In this document: piece after piece, positions 1-12,600 of the stretch | Layout: each line of letters starts with the position of its first letter | How positions within the stretch are numbered: position 1 is the stretch's first letter | The notes under the pieces: model-generated | What the model was told of the DNA's origin: nothing | Databases searched by the model: none | Seen by the model: only the letters and a program-made list of their open reading frames with translations | Made by a program: the position numbers and the translations under genes | Assembly: GCA_900618425.1 (NCBI GenBank) | Contig: UZAN01039625.1 | Location: 32,766-96,765, forward strand | Length of the DNA: 64,000 nucleotides | Reading direction: 5' to 3' | From: Echinostoma caproni | Taxonomy: Eukaryota; Platyhelminthes; Trematoda; Plagiorchiida; Echinostomatidae

Positions 1-1441
1 TGTTCGCCACATCTCTGTTTTTCTAATGAATCTATCGGAATTATTCACTCAGATAACTTTTTGCTAATGAAATTTTGTGGCGAAGGTGTAATGCAACGAA
101 TATAGTGTAAACCAGTTAAATGATACCGCAACAACAACAGAAACAAAAAAACGATAAACACGAAAACCACTACTAATAATTATACTATTACTAATATAAT
201 GATGATAGTGATTTTAGCAACAATAAAAATAATAATTAAAACTCAAGATGGTAATTAAAAACACAAAATAATAAATGGTAGTATCAACTGTCGGAACCAG
301 TTTAAACAGATCGTCTCGCCAGGTAACCAAAGTGGGCAGCGAGACGAATGATGAATGAAAAGGGAGCGAGCTTCCTATGCGATGAAAAAACAGCAAAACT
401 GATCAATACTTATGATAACACAGCAATATGGCAAAATAATTTCAGGAAAGAAGCTTAAATAGGTCATAAAATAAACCGAGTAACTTGAATAATTGGATTA
501 TAATGTAAACTTCGCATCTAATATACCAAACGAGGTTCCAATTTAGAAACTTCTACAATTAACAAAAAACATTGAAGGATACTGGAAAACAGGTAAATCG
601 TGTAGATCACCACTAATTACGATGCTCGTACGAGGTTTCTTCAGAATTTCTGTCTGAACTGCCATGAAGAGACTAGCTTGCTCCCCAAAACAATCATCAA
701 CATTGTGCAAAGCGTCTGCAGCAATTGAAACAGAGGTAAATCGTCTTGAAAAGATTCACAGGAACTGGTCAAAATGAGATTTAAAGACATGCGCAGCGTT
801 GTTGTTTTGTGAGGGGATTATTGATCACATTATTACACTAGATGAACTGTTTTTTTGTTCAGTGCCGGAGAAAACATTTCGCAAAAAACTAAGCGCTCTT
901 TATCCATTTAATTCACGTCTCCGACTGAAACTGAAAAGACATCAATGTCCAATGGACAGTGACTCATTAAATACGCCGCTCTTGTGAACCATGTGTGATG
1001 GTTGTGTAAATTCAGATAAAACTGATTTTGTATATTAAATTTAATAAAACTGACTATTTTTTCGAGATCGGGGTATATATTGTTTAGGTAAGAAACGCAC
1101 TAATCTGCAGATACCAGTTATCACCTTGAACGATCGTCAAACTTATCACAATGTTACCAAATGTTTTGACATTTTGTACATTATAAATTGAGCGACACGA
1201 AGCATCACAGATGAGTACAATCTCCTTTCAATATAACCTGAAAGTATACATTATGGCGATTATTCTAATCAAATGAAGCACTGGAATACGCGCTTACGTG
1301 ATCGAATTTCATCATTTGTTATGCAACCATCACCTGAATATGAAACACGTGGTTTGTTGTTGTCCCTCTACACACATTACCTTCCTAATTGAAATATTTT
1401 GAACTGTTTTCACATTGAAGCTCATAGTGTCATACGGCAAA
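1..1441. other. 5' flank of tetraspanin 1, no gene seen
   Basis: AT-rich DNA with only short open frames (about 60 codons) that show no domain or splice context. It must contain the promoter and 5' UTR of the gene starting at 1442, but I see no convincing TATA or initiator element. The stretch just before the start codon, ending in CGGCAAA, is a reasonable eukaryotic translation context with A at -3. Confidence 0.5.
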
Positions 1442-4400
1442 ATGTGCAACTATCGGGGGCTACAAGTAGCCGTGGTACTCCTCAATTTCTTGATCATGGT
1501 AAGTGAAGATTTCCTGACACAACAAGGCAGCTATGCGCGGTCACTCTGATCTCCATGGGTGGGGTTGGCATTTACTACCAACCACGATACTCAAAAGTGG
1601 ACGATTATCGACTGAATGGACTCTTGATCGGATTCACCGTGATAGGTTGTGTTCTATTCGTCACAGCTGTATTCGGGATGATATCCGCGTTCGTGACCAA
1701 CGTGTGCATTCTCCTACTGGTAAGCTCAATGAATCATCGAACTCAGTTCAGCAAAACCTCACCTCCTCTCTCTCCATTCCCTTTAATTTTAATAGTACGT
1801 TATTGTTTTGATTCTGGTCATCATTGCGCAAGCCGTTTGCGGATTTGTTGCTACGGCGTACCGGTCAAATGTGAGTTGACTGATTGTGAATTACCAACGG
1901 GTTCCAATTTGGTTCCCAAATAGGGTGAAAATCATATAATCCCGTCTATACGAAAGTACGTTACGAATTATAATACGGATCCTGAGTATCGGCAAATAAT
2001 GGACAATATTCAAACTGATGTGAGTTTCCCACGAATCCCGAGAATATCCACTCCCTCTTTCGCACACAAACACTCATCTCTCTCTGTGTGTTTCTTTATT
2101 GTCTACAGTATGGTTGTTGCGGTGCATATGGACCAACTGACTACAAGGATACTAGAATTCCAGAATCCTGCTACAAAGATGGTACACTATTACAACTCGT
2201 AAGTAATTTATAGTTTTCTTCGTGTCATCAAATAATGATACAAAAATGTTTTAGCGGTTTTAGCCATCAGCTAGAGTCATGTATGTAGTCAGACTAGGTA
2301 AACCAGGCCCGATTTATCTGGTTTGCAATACAAATCCCTTACGACTGAGTAACAGCGACAAATAGTAGTTTGAGGATTTGAAATGCAAGTCTTTGACGTG
2401 TGAGTCTCGCGCCGGTGAAGTTGTGTACAATTGTACAATATACAAACTTACTAATACTTAAACAAGTAGCAAGTCAATCTGTAAACAACCAACATAATTA
2501 CAGAAAAACAATAGTAAATGCAGTCCATTGAACTTCCGGGTCAAACTGCAGTTCACTTAAGCAACATTTTAAACCAAACAAATAACGATGTGGCCACAAT
2601 GAGTATGGAAGAAAACTGTATAAATCTGTGGTTAATAACTTCCATTTATTTATCCCCTAGGCAAGGGCACCACATAGGCAAGTTGTAAATCAGGGGGAAA
2701 ATCCCGGTCCGATCATGTTCGAATCGTTCAGAGCTGCATTGAATGACTGACTAAATGAAATAGACACGGGAAATCGCACAGTAATTCGACTGGATAGCTA
2801 TCTTTGCTTGGATAACTGAACTGTGAGAGAAGCACAAAAAGCGAACAAGCTCGTTTGCGGTGACTAAGCTACAAGCCAAAACGTTACATTGCATGTCCGA
2901 AATATTTTGTAAGGTGAGAGGAAAGAAATCAGTCAAAATTGGGAAGAAACGAAATCAACATTCCAGCTCTATGACTGGATGTTGTTCACACTTTGGATGT
3001 CACAAATACACATTAGTTCGGGTCATTATGGGCGGCTCTGCCGTGCTTGATGTTTGCCTTGGAGTTTAGTGACATTAGTATTTTTGCAATTTTGCTTTGA
3101 GCATGGACCCGCGAGACTCCGAATTCTTCGGTATAGGCTCTGCAATCCTGGTCGATAATCGTCCCACAGTTCTTCCGACGTAATTAGAACCGCAATTACA
3201 TTGAAATAGGCAAACACAGGAGGAGGTTACTGAAGGGTCTTGTTTCTCTAGATTGGATTAAGTGAGAAATTGTTTTGTGTTGTGCAGCAGTATAACTGAG
3301 GGAGCATTATACGTTCTTTCAATTGCATGTTTAAACCTGCGCTGAATCAGCCTATCAATTTGTTTACCCTTAAAAGCTATACTGACTAAACAGCTTTTGT
3401 CGAGTCGATAATACTTGGTTCTGGTTTATTCAACGGCGCTCCATACTTTCTATTGATCATTCTAGGGTATCTTATGTCCTGCAGTGCCGTAGATATGTAA
3501 CGAAAGTCGAACTTTAATGTTTCACCGGAGCATATTATCCTAACTTTAGAGAAAAAACTGTGCAACAACAATCGTTTGCATTGTATTGTACAGAAACTTC
3601 TAAAATGAAGATATCATCCCGTCCAATCCGACTTGTAAAATAAAGTTCTGATGAGAGATCCATACTCGTTTTTCTTCAACTCAACATCTAGGAAGTAGAA
3701 GGAAAATTCACGCTCGCGTTTTACCGTGAATTTAATATTCGGTGAAATTTGTAAGCATAACTGGTGCTTGTTCGCTGTCCATCGATACAACAAATGTGTC
3801 ATCCACGTACTGACCGTAGAAATGGTTGTTCTGTATGCATTGTTACAGTTTCATATTCTCCAAACTTCCAATATCAGTATCAGCCAGGAGTGGTTCTAGT
3901 GGACTAAACATTGCAACTCCTTTAACTTGACGACAATACTGTACGTTAAAACATAACTGTAGATCTTTAGTACATATAAGCAATAATTTTTGAAGACTGT
4001 TTGATGGAATATTGATTTCATTGTCATATGAACAGATAGTAACCACAGTTTCACAAAAAGGAACATTGGTGAATGAGGAACAAACATCATGTGAGACCAT
4101 TTATTATTGAGAAATCTTGAGATCATGGATTTTTTCAACGAAATCAAACGAGTTTTCCAGGATGCAACTAAAACATTTGCTTGTTTGGTTGAATGAGTTA
4201 AGCTAATCATCTTGCTAACTTTTGGTGGTGTGCTACAAACATAGAGAGTATGGGCCGCAGTCAAATAACATCCTTGTTAACCTTCGGGAGCCCGTAAATA
4301 CGAAGTAGCCGAAAGCCTCGGTTCAGTTTCAGTTTCAACAACCAGTAGCTATGCACTACCGTCTGCCGGTTTCGGTTGCTGTCTTTTGGCTGCCCCTTTG

Positions 4401-7400
4401 GATGAAGAATAGGAGAAGACAGGAAAGTTAAAAGTAGAGTCGAACAGAAAGTGGGGAATTTCAGTGGTTTAATGTTTCAAGGAAATTAAGAAGATGCACG
4501 GAATCCACTATTTACGACACCCAGCCATATCAATCAGTGTCTCTAACCGTCGGTTACGATGGAACCTAACGGGACCTACGTGACCCATTCCCCAGGTCAG
4601 GGTTTGAATCCCCTCGTGCCAGGTCTTAGCTTGACCCTTATTCTACCCACTACCTGCCTCGGCGAACATCGCTCGCTGTGGCAACCTATTTGATGGCATG
4701 CGTAAAACATGCCCTAACCAACGCAGTTCATGGAGGTAGACCACTTGCTCCAGTGGGCGACCGCGGTTACCTAAACCTTTGCGCCTGACCTCAGTATTGC
4801 TCGTCCGGCTGCCCCACCAGGTTCGTTCAATGCTGCGTAGACAGCGGTATTCAAACACCGAACGTCTATCTTTATCCTGTTTTCTTAATGGTCAAGTTTC
4901 TGCGCCGTATAGTAGAACTGGTCGAACTGTCGCGGCGGACACTCGACCCTTTACTGATAACCGGATGTCATGACGGCGCCACAGATGTCTCAGTTTGGCA
5001 AATGGTAAACGAGCCTTCTGTATGCGAACACACACTTCATCCGCGATGTGTCCACCGGGTGAGATGTAGCTGCCGAAATAACAAAACTTATCCACTTGCT
5101 CTATTAACTCTCCAGTTAGAGTGAGCCTGGGTACTGGAACTACCCAGTCCTGTAGCAACATTTCACACTTTGAAGGTGCAAAACGTATAATCAACATGGC
5201 TACACTGACACTCAAACTACCTAGAAAAGCTTGCAACTTACCTGGATTTTCACTTAGTAGTACAATTTCGTCTGCATACTCTAGATCAGACAGTCTGCCA
5301 CATGAGAGTAAATTGATGCCGCTATTCTCACACGAGGATAGGGCTGTCCCCAAATGAAATCTATAGAAAAATTGAATAGAAAAATGAGAGAGGGCAACCC
5401 TGTCGAACACCACTTTCGGTGATGAACTCGGGCGAAAAGGTGCAACAAGCCCGGACTCGACTCCGGCTATTAGCATAAAGTGATTGTAATATTGAAATGA
5501 ATTTATCAGGGAAAGGCAGTGCCAGAGTTGAGAGCGTTCGACTGAGTCGAAAACCGCTTTTAGATCGAGTAAGATAGAAATGGTGGGTCTGCAGAAGGAG
5601 TGTCTATGTCCTAGAATTTGATGAAGTGTGATGATGTGGTCAATACAGCCTCGACCAGGTCTGAAATCGGCCTGGTTCTCACGCGTACACCGTTCACGTG
5701 CGGCAGACAACGGACGGAGTATGATAGCAGTGAGAGGTTTAGATGCAATGTTGATTAAACTAATTCCTCTGCGGTTTTCACAGGAGGACCTGTCATCTTT
5801 CTTGTAAATCGGTATGATCTCCGAATCACACCATTCACCTGGAACCTCTTCCTTCTCCCACACTGAGCCCAGGGGTTTTGTTAACTCCAAAACCAAGGCT
5901 GAACCTCCATTCTTAAAAACCGATGGGAACAGCCCGTCGGAATCGGAAGCCTTATGCCGTTTGAGATGACGTATTTCTCGGGAAACCTTCATTTCAGATG
6001 GAGGACTAGCATCAACAAGCAGTAGTTGCTTAGTCTAAGTGGAGAGTGAAAGATCATATGTCGATGGGGGCCAGTTGAACTGAGCCTTGAAGTGTTTAGC
6101 CCATCGATCAAGACAGCGTTGCTGATCGTGAATCAGTGTACCATCAAATTCCTCAATAATCTCACTTACGCCTACTTTCCTGGGGCCTGTATTCCTAATT
6201 AGACGGAAAAGATTGCGACTATTACTGATAGACGCAGTCTTCTACATCGCTCTACACTTCTCTACCCACCAGTCTTGATGAGCTGGCGTTTAAGGGATTT
6301 TCGCGCTGTGTAGCATCCGGAGGGAGGGTTCTGCGGGAATCCAATAGGGCAGCCGAGGTCGACGAGATCCATCGTTTGTGTTTTGAACTTGCGCCAAGGA
6401 CTGATGTTGTTTTTACTGAGTTGATCAAGTATTACAATACTGATACGATCATCCTTATGCGATTGACACGCAATGGATTGTTCCATAATAGCTGTTCGGT
6501 CACGCCCAAAGCTGTCAGAAACACATCTGCTTCTGTCAGAAATCAGTTCTCTAATATTACTTCGTGATGGCAGCTCCAGATCCTTATTCGGGTCTTAAAA
6601 TAATAAAACCGTCGGTCTTTCTGTGTTCTACTGATTTCCAGTGACCTTATATGACACTCGACAGTCCCGAATCAGCAAAACATAATTTGTTAGTAAGATC
6701 TATTGGTTTCGTTTTGAATCAATTAGCTGCATCACAAGACCTTGGTATTAACTCGGAATGTTGGTCGTATATGTGCTCAAAATTTACTTGATGATATTAA
6801 GGCGATTATTCTCAGTGTGTGGCACAAAACACTCAAAATCAGCAGCCATTTGATGTTACAACCCCGATTTGTGTAAAAAGAGAGCATTCGTGGTCAATCT
6901 GTCGCTGCCTTGGTAGGTTTTCAAGTCCATCCCTTCCTGCAGTGATTATACTCCCTTCCCCTACGCCCGATCCGATTCTTATTAGTAACATTTGGCCTTC
7001 GTATTGATAGATTTCTCTTCCCCGTGTGTATTCACTTGTCACCAATCCTGTCACTCTTTTAACCAAACGTGAGCTGAATGTATGAATACAGCTGATGAGA
7101 TTACCACAAAATAGTTGAATCCAGCCCATCCTGCATTCATACAAATACGGTTGATTTTGGCAAGGATCTGCTTAACTCCACCGCACACCTGCCCACTTCT
7201 CGGAGGTTTGCGTTTCGAATGACACCAAGGTCACAAAACGTAGAACGCGGTTTGCTGAGGAGGCTCAAAAGAATGAAACAGCCATCCTCGTTGTTCATCA
7301 CTCATGAAAAATATATTTCCAAGGTTCTGTTGATTCATTCAGCGTATTAACCACTATCTTAAAACTGATTTTAATGGGATTAGAACTTTTGGATTCCATT

Positions 7401-9436
7401 CATTAACCGCATTTATGATTTCATCTATGACGTCCGTAGTGGGAACGGGGCGTGTGTTGTGAGTGAATAATGGGGTTTGATTATGATAGAGTGTAACGAA
7501 ACATTTTGAAACACCCTGCACAAAATTGTCTATCCGCAATTTCTATACGTGGTTTGATACGTCCGCAATGTGACCTCTCTTTTGAATGCGAACATTTGGT
7601 CACGGCGCTGTAGAACGAAATTACCATCAATGCATTAAACAGTTGGCTATTTGCGATAATAATTTTGCGGGTAGAGTTAAGTTAATTACATAACAAGCCA
7701 TTATATCTTTATGGCTTTGGCGCTTGGTTTCCTCTCAATCATTTTGCTCAATGTAAAACAAGGTTATTTGGCTATTGTTTTATACACGCCAAAAATTTGT
7801 TCATCAGCTGACGTTTTCAATGCCACCGTAGAATATTTTCAGTTTTCACAAATTACTGAATTGGTTACCAATGTTTTTGACTTTCATGCTTTGGCCATGC
7901 TTCCAACCGAAATCATTTATCACAGACGCGTTTACCATTAGATTCATTTGTTTCAATTTATCAATGAGATGCTTCAGCACGGTGCATATTCAATGTAAGC
8001 ACGCAGTGAAAAATTAATACACTTTTATTTGTGCATTCTAATCAAGCATTAACAAGTGAGCAATGATGAGCAAAGTGCTTACCGATCGATAACTTGGCAG
8101 TGAATTGCGCGGAAGCGCTTAGTCATCACCCTGCTACAGGCCGTATAGGTGCCCCTATGTTTGGTCATGAAATAAATAAGGACAATATATAGTGTGCTGA
8201 AACACGATTGTCGCATATCTGTTGTTGTGTGAATCATTGTGTTCACTGACTAGGACAACAGAAGTATTTCGATTTTCTATTATTCAAAATCGCAGACCAC
8301 TGAAATGCTTAGGTTTGATTTGCGATACACAGCTCAAACCTATCCCAAGGCAGAAGGGGCTTTGAAATCGAAATATAGCGCGTGCACGCTTTGTGCAAAA
8401 ACTAAAAAGATTACAAGTAAACAATATACTGACTACTGAAGACTAAGGTTTTCAACAAATGCCAACAAGAATGACTCTCGGATTTCATCTTCAATGGGTG
8501 AAAGTGACAATCAATTGTGTAGCGTGATGCAGCGAAAGCCGATTGTTTGTATTCCGTACTGGAATTGATTAAGCGTTTAGCTGAGCTCAAACGGCGTTCC
8601 CTCCGGTCTTCAGACCAATTGAAGTGGAACCGCAACGATAATTATAAAACGCCTGGCACGAAACAGAATTATCTTTAACGTGTAGACCTAAACCGAATAA
8701 CCAATCGAAAATTTTGGGGTACTGATATTGATTTCCTTCGGAAAGACTTTAAATTATAAGAATTTTATATTTCTTTCCGAGTTGGAACAGTCAAAAACGT
8801 TTGGTACAAGATGCAAACAAAGTAATTTTCAATCGATTGATACTCCTCATAGTGGCTCAAACTAGGGTGTAAACGCCTGAGTCCTGCGTTGTGACCTGGC
8901 CTAGTAATGGTGATTTGTGTCACGTAAAGACTATCTCATAAAGTTAGTATACCCTGCTTGTTGAGGACCAGGATAACGAACTCGACTCCTCCAAGGAATG
9001 AGTATAATATGCGCAATGACGTATATGTAAAAGCCATCTTTGAATCGACCCCGGGCAGCCTGATCATATTATGAGGTATTTCATTTCTGCACGCATCAAT
9101 GCCGAAGATCATAAACTCGATGAAAGTGACAGCTACAATGATTTGTATAGTGACTAGTAAAGACTTTCGACTGGTATGCACCGTTTGGTAATATTGCTCA
9201 ATTTTATATATTCCATCATTCCGGCCGTTCATGTTCACGCACCCCGGCTTGTTTTCTTTTCACTGCTTTTGAAAAAAAACATTCAGGGTTGTGCCGGCAT
9301 GGTATTCTCAAAAACATGGACATATATGTCCGCAATGTACATAGTGGCTTTAATTTTCCTGGTAATTGAAGTCACCACGGTACTGGTCACTTTCTTCCTG
9401 ATGAACGCACAGGGCAAGGAACTAACGACGGTTTGA
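1442..9436 (+). CDS. Tetraspanin 1, six exons, 218 aa
   Basis: Four-pass membrane scaffold protein; in flatworms tetraspanins are abundant in the tegument membrane (family knowledge). Exons: 1442-1498, 1531-1719, 1796-1870, 1924-2019, 2109-2198 and 9287-9436. All junctions are GT-AG and phase 0, coding 19, 63, 25, 32, 30 and 49 aa. TM1 is about residues 7-31, TM2 about 47-70 and TM3 about 76-100. The large extracellular loop carries YGCCG at 140-144, PESC at 157-160 and GC at 170-171, giving four loop cysteines and two expected disulphides. TM4 is about 182-208, followed by a tail of about 10 residues. Length is normal for the family. The first ATG giving MCNYRG is chosen because it sits directly before TM1. 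Introns 1-4 are only 32, 76, 53 and 89 bp, whereas intron 5 is 7.1 kb and full of retroelements. The exon model is by eye; cDNA would settle the 5' end. Confidence 0.93.
3040..4318 (-). mobile_element. Degraded Penelope-like element: RT plus GIY-YIG endonuclease
   Basis: Read on the minus strand from 4318 downward, several frames joined by frameshifts and stops give the PLE reverse transcriptase signature in order: YGLPKVNKD near 4290, LRPILS, a VSHDVCSSFTNVP block near 4095, GVAMFSPLEPLLAD near 3890 (GVAMGSPLGP in intact elements), and the catalytic YVDD at 3798-3809. These are followed by ISPNIKFTV, a FLDVELK block, RICSGETLK, and a RYP block near 3460 that corresponds to the conserved NGYP. 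Downstream, about 3060-3230, a cysteine-containing block reads CNCGSNYVGRT...RLSTRI, the GIY-YIG nuclease diagnostic of PLEs. The copy is non-functional and is missing everything N-terminal to YGLPK. It lies antisense in intron 5 of tetraspanin 1. Confidence 0.85.
4320..6600 (-). mobile_element. 5'-truncated non-LTR retrotransposon (LINE), RT region to 3' end
   Basis: Minus-strand LINE relic. Recognisable protein runs from about 6580 down to 4643 and is followed by about 320 bp of 3' UTR. This ends near 4320 in a short TGAAAC-type tandem tail, typical of RTE/CR1-like elements that lack poly(A). No apurinic endonuclease domain is seen above 6600, so the copy is 5'-truncated as most LINE copies are. 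Its 3' end butts onto the YGLPK motif of the neighbouring PLE, which suggests one inserted into the other. The 3' UTR contains GGGTTTGAATCCCC (about 4600), resembling a pol III B box, but no matching A box was found. Confidence 0.88.
4643..6260 (-). pseudogene. LINE reverse transcriptase pseudogene
   Basis: This would encode the RT that copies element RNA at a nicked target. One frame runs from 5992 to 4643, broken only by a TGA at 4892 where tryptophan is expected (LLYGAET-W). The same frame extends upstream to about 6260 through two more nonsense codons (near 6030 and 6240), with a frameshift near 6265. Visible motifs are HKASDSDGLFPSVFK, GEWCDSEIIPIYKKDDR, RGISL, FRPGRGCIDHI, LDLKAVFDSVER, and the catalytic box EYADEIVLL at about 5268-5279. 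The canonical box is YADD, so the second catalytic aspartate is changed to glutamate. The C-terminus has the LRWLGHVLRMPSNRLPQRA motif common in flatworm LINEs. Several lesions make it inactive. It is antisense to tetraspanin 1. Confidence 0.92.
8936..9170 (-). CDS. Possible terminal exon with two hydrophobic segments, function unknown
   Basis: Open minus-strand frame of about 77 codons following a CAG acceptor at 9173-9171 and ending in TGA at 8936. It contains two strongly hydrophobic stretches of about 20 residues (LLVTIQIIVAVTFIEF and LRILYSFLGGVEFVILVL) separated by a polar loop with one cysteine. I do not recognise the family. It lies antisense in the last intron of tetraspanin 1, just ahead of that gene's final exon. 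No partner exons were found, so it may be a chance frame. Confidence 0.2.
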
Positions 9437-9669
9437 TCACTTCCAGTCCACGTTCATCCAGAGCGTAAACAAACAACTCGTAGTGAAGCGGAATCGTGTG
9501 TTTTCAACTGGGATCGATATATCTGAACAGCTGGATGATAAAACAAACACTCCTTCCCTCTCTCTCTTTGGACCATTGTCTACTTTGAAGTCCATTCAAA
9601 TTTGATCTGGTGAACATCGTTATCTGTGCATTATTTTATTGTTCTATTGCCTAAAAACCTGTTCCGCCG

Positions 9670-9675
9670 AATAAA
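9670..9675 (+). terminator. Candidate polyadenylation signal for tetraspanin 1
   Basis: AATAAA about 235 bp after the stop codon of tetraspanin 1. This is the first canonical signal downstream, so the 3' UTR is probably about 250 nt. Confidence 0.55.
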
Positions 9676-12600
9676 TAATGTCTAACTGAAGAGAATTGGT
9701 CGAGAAAACTGGTCCTATATAACCAACCTCACCATATCTTTGTGTTGTTGGCTCCCTCGACGAAATCTAATGAGACCTCAATTTGCAAACACGTAGTCCA
9801 TTATCCATCGCAGTATATTTATTTTTATACTCCATTACATTTATCCAAAGCGCAGGAGCAGAACATAATAATCTTTCAAGTAAAGCCAACTAGACGAAAC
9901 ACAGGACGCACAGTTGGCTATCGATCTCTCAGGCCTCCCAAAACACGAGAGAGAAGACACGGCTTCCGCAGCACGGGATTTATTGGCGTTGAGCACAAGT
10001 CACAAGTTACGAGTCAATTTACCAGTTTTACTCTGAGGCTTATATGCAACTGAAAGTAAGCAAAGATTGTATTAAACAAAACAAACAGTGGGCAATGCTC
10101 AACCGGTCATAGGCCGCGGATCAGACGGACGGTTTGAGTCAATATTGCCTTAAGACGCAATATTATTGAATAAACGCCGCGAGATTAGTATTGATCTGAG
10201 ATGACCCAAATTGGGGTCGAATATGTTTTAAATTGTTCGACTCTTTCCACAGAATTAGCAAACATGCAGCCGGGCTTATCTTGGGACGAATGGCAATGAT
10301 CTTCGTCCCAAAACCGTCCTGTTTGGTTTGTATTTTGTTCAGAACACGGAATAAGGTAGGAACAGTTTATGCGGTACAAGGTAGACTGTGCAATGTCTGC
10401 GTGACTCGTGGCTAGCAAATGGGAACTAACAATGAACAATATGATCTGGACACGGACGTGTCTAAACGTCCACGATCAAAAAAGGGAACATAACTAATCA
10501 CGGACTAATCATGTCGAGTGTGCTTTTATGTATGTTTGAAGGTGTACACAGACACTGCGTCACACAAGGACAATGGATATGACAGTTTTATCCTCAGATT
10601 AGTTGTTCTTCGTGCATGATTTCAAATCCCAGAAGATATATGGGCTTGTACTTCCGTTCTGCAAACGATTAGGATGGTAGAAAATAGCTCACTCTTGTAG
10701 GAACAAACTTGATGTAAAATGCAAATACCTATACTACTGAGGATTGCCTCCTAATAATTTTGTCCCAGTATCCATGTACACTGCGAATTTAGTGCGTGAG
10801 TCTTACCTGTCTTTTTACGCCCTAAAAGAAGGTGATTAATGTTAGCCCACTGCAGATGGGCAGGAGCAAATTTATTGCCTGGCTTAACAGATATAAAATG
10901 GGAATTAAATTCTAAATTTGCCACTTACATTTCGAGGAAAGATCTTTTATTATTTGTTCGATATTCGGTATATGAATAGTTACCGTCACCCGAAAGTCGC
11001 ATGCTAATATCTCTTTGACCGAGTGACGACTTGCTTCTGGCTAACAGCAAGTTGAACTGCTTTGTTTCTAACATAGGGTGGTAGGCACCATTGCTGCTCA
11101 GGCTTCATTGACCATTGTCAACCTATGCCTCGCCCAATTTACAGTATCTCGTGAAAACACTAGTTTATCAGCTTGCCCGTTCCAGGTTATCGATTGCGCT
11201 GATGATGATTGATTATTAATTAGGTAAATGGTTAACCCAGAACAAAATAAACAGTAAAAGATCAGGGTAACTCAGTCGAGTTTATGATGTTATTTTTTTG
11301 TTATGCCAATTGCAGTCACAAAATCTTGCTGGTTTTGAAATACGAGATCACAAATAGCGTTCTATACGTCCACAGAAAGCTGTTTAAATGCAAACGAGGC
11401 AGCGGAATCCTACGGTCAGGATATGTGCACCCGATCACATTCGGAGTTGTATTCGGACCAGTAAATATCCAAAAAAATTGAAAACACGATTTGTTTCATC
11501 AATTGTATCAATTGACGCGTTGAGCCAAACCAAATGCGCTTTGTCATCGTCAATTAAGTTCATCCTGCAATAACTGACAGTCGTGACGTGTTTGTCATGA
11601 GCAACGATAGATTAACACAAAGCGACTGACTTTCCCCCAACAGACACTCAAAATATTCAGAAGGGTGTGTGGACGAGCCGATGATTTGTGATTACCCGTT
11701 GTCATTTGACACACTATTATCGAGTAAAATAACAACTGAACCGCTGCTGAAAATTCAACTCAGCTTTCGTCTTAGCGAATAATGTGGTAATTGTGCAAAA
11801 TAAGGCGATACATGTTCTCAGTGAATGGCTGCACCTATAGGTTTTTAGAAGAAAACTATTAGAACAGAAGTGATTGTGATACAAAGTTAACATTTAAGAG
11901 AAAACTGATGTGATTAAAATGAAGATTTACCTTTTGTTTTATGGGTAAATCACCGGATTAATTTATTGTTCGCCTATTGAAATCAGAAGAATTGAAGAAG
12001 AGGGGAAGTAAAATCTCAAATAAAACACAATGTAGCGAACAAAAAGTGTTTTCAACAATTCGTCTGCTTTCATTCACACATCACAGCCTACATTACTGAG
12101 ATAAAATACGGAGGGCGGAAATAATATTTACAAAAAGATGATAATAATGAATTAGTCTACTTAAAATGTGCACATAATGTCTACTGGTTCCACAATCCGT
12201 TTAGTATGGATTTGCCGAAGATTGTGTGTGTGTTTCAAAATTGGGTAGTTGATTGGCCTTGGGAGATAATACTTTCACCAGTTGTTTTTACGAACATAAG
12301 GGTGGATAGTGAATGCGAATTCCCATTGCTTCTGCTGTTGTTAGGATGGGACATTTGATCCGCTTAGGTTGTTGTGCACTAACATGATAAAGAGGGCGAA
12401 GTACACTGGTTAAGTCAACTCAATGACCTAACTCCACAAGGTGTGAACAGAGTGCGCTAGTAACTGACTTCAGTGCACAATGAAGCCTGGTGATGCTCTA
12501 GAGCGGTCTAATTCAGGTGTCTACTAGTGCGACCTACCTACGTTGCTCCATAGGAATAAGTGAAAGAGTAAACGTATAATGAGATGGCAGAAACCGGAAC

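Noticed and set aside
4340..4390. CGAAAC followed by GGTAGTGC on the minus strand, reminiscent of the 3' half of a hammerhead
   Set aside because: No CTGATGAG core or pairing GCACTACC strand lies upstream; it belongs to the LINE 3' UTR.
7085..7110. CTGATGAG on the plus strand
   Set aside because: Not followed by a stem II hairpin and GAAA, and no stem I partner.
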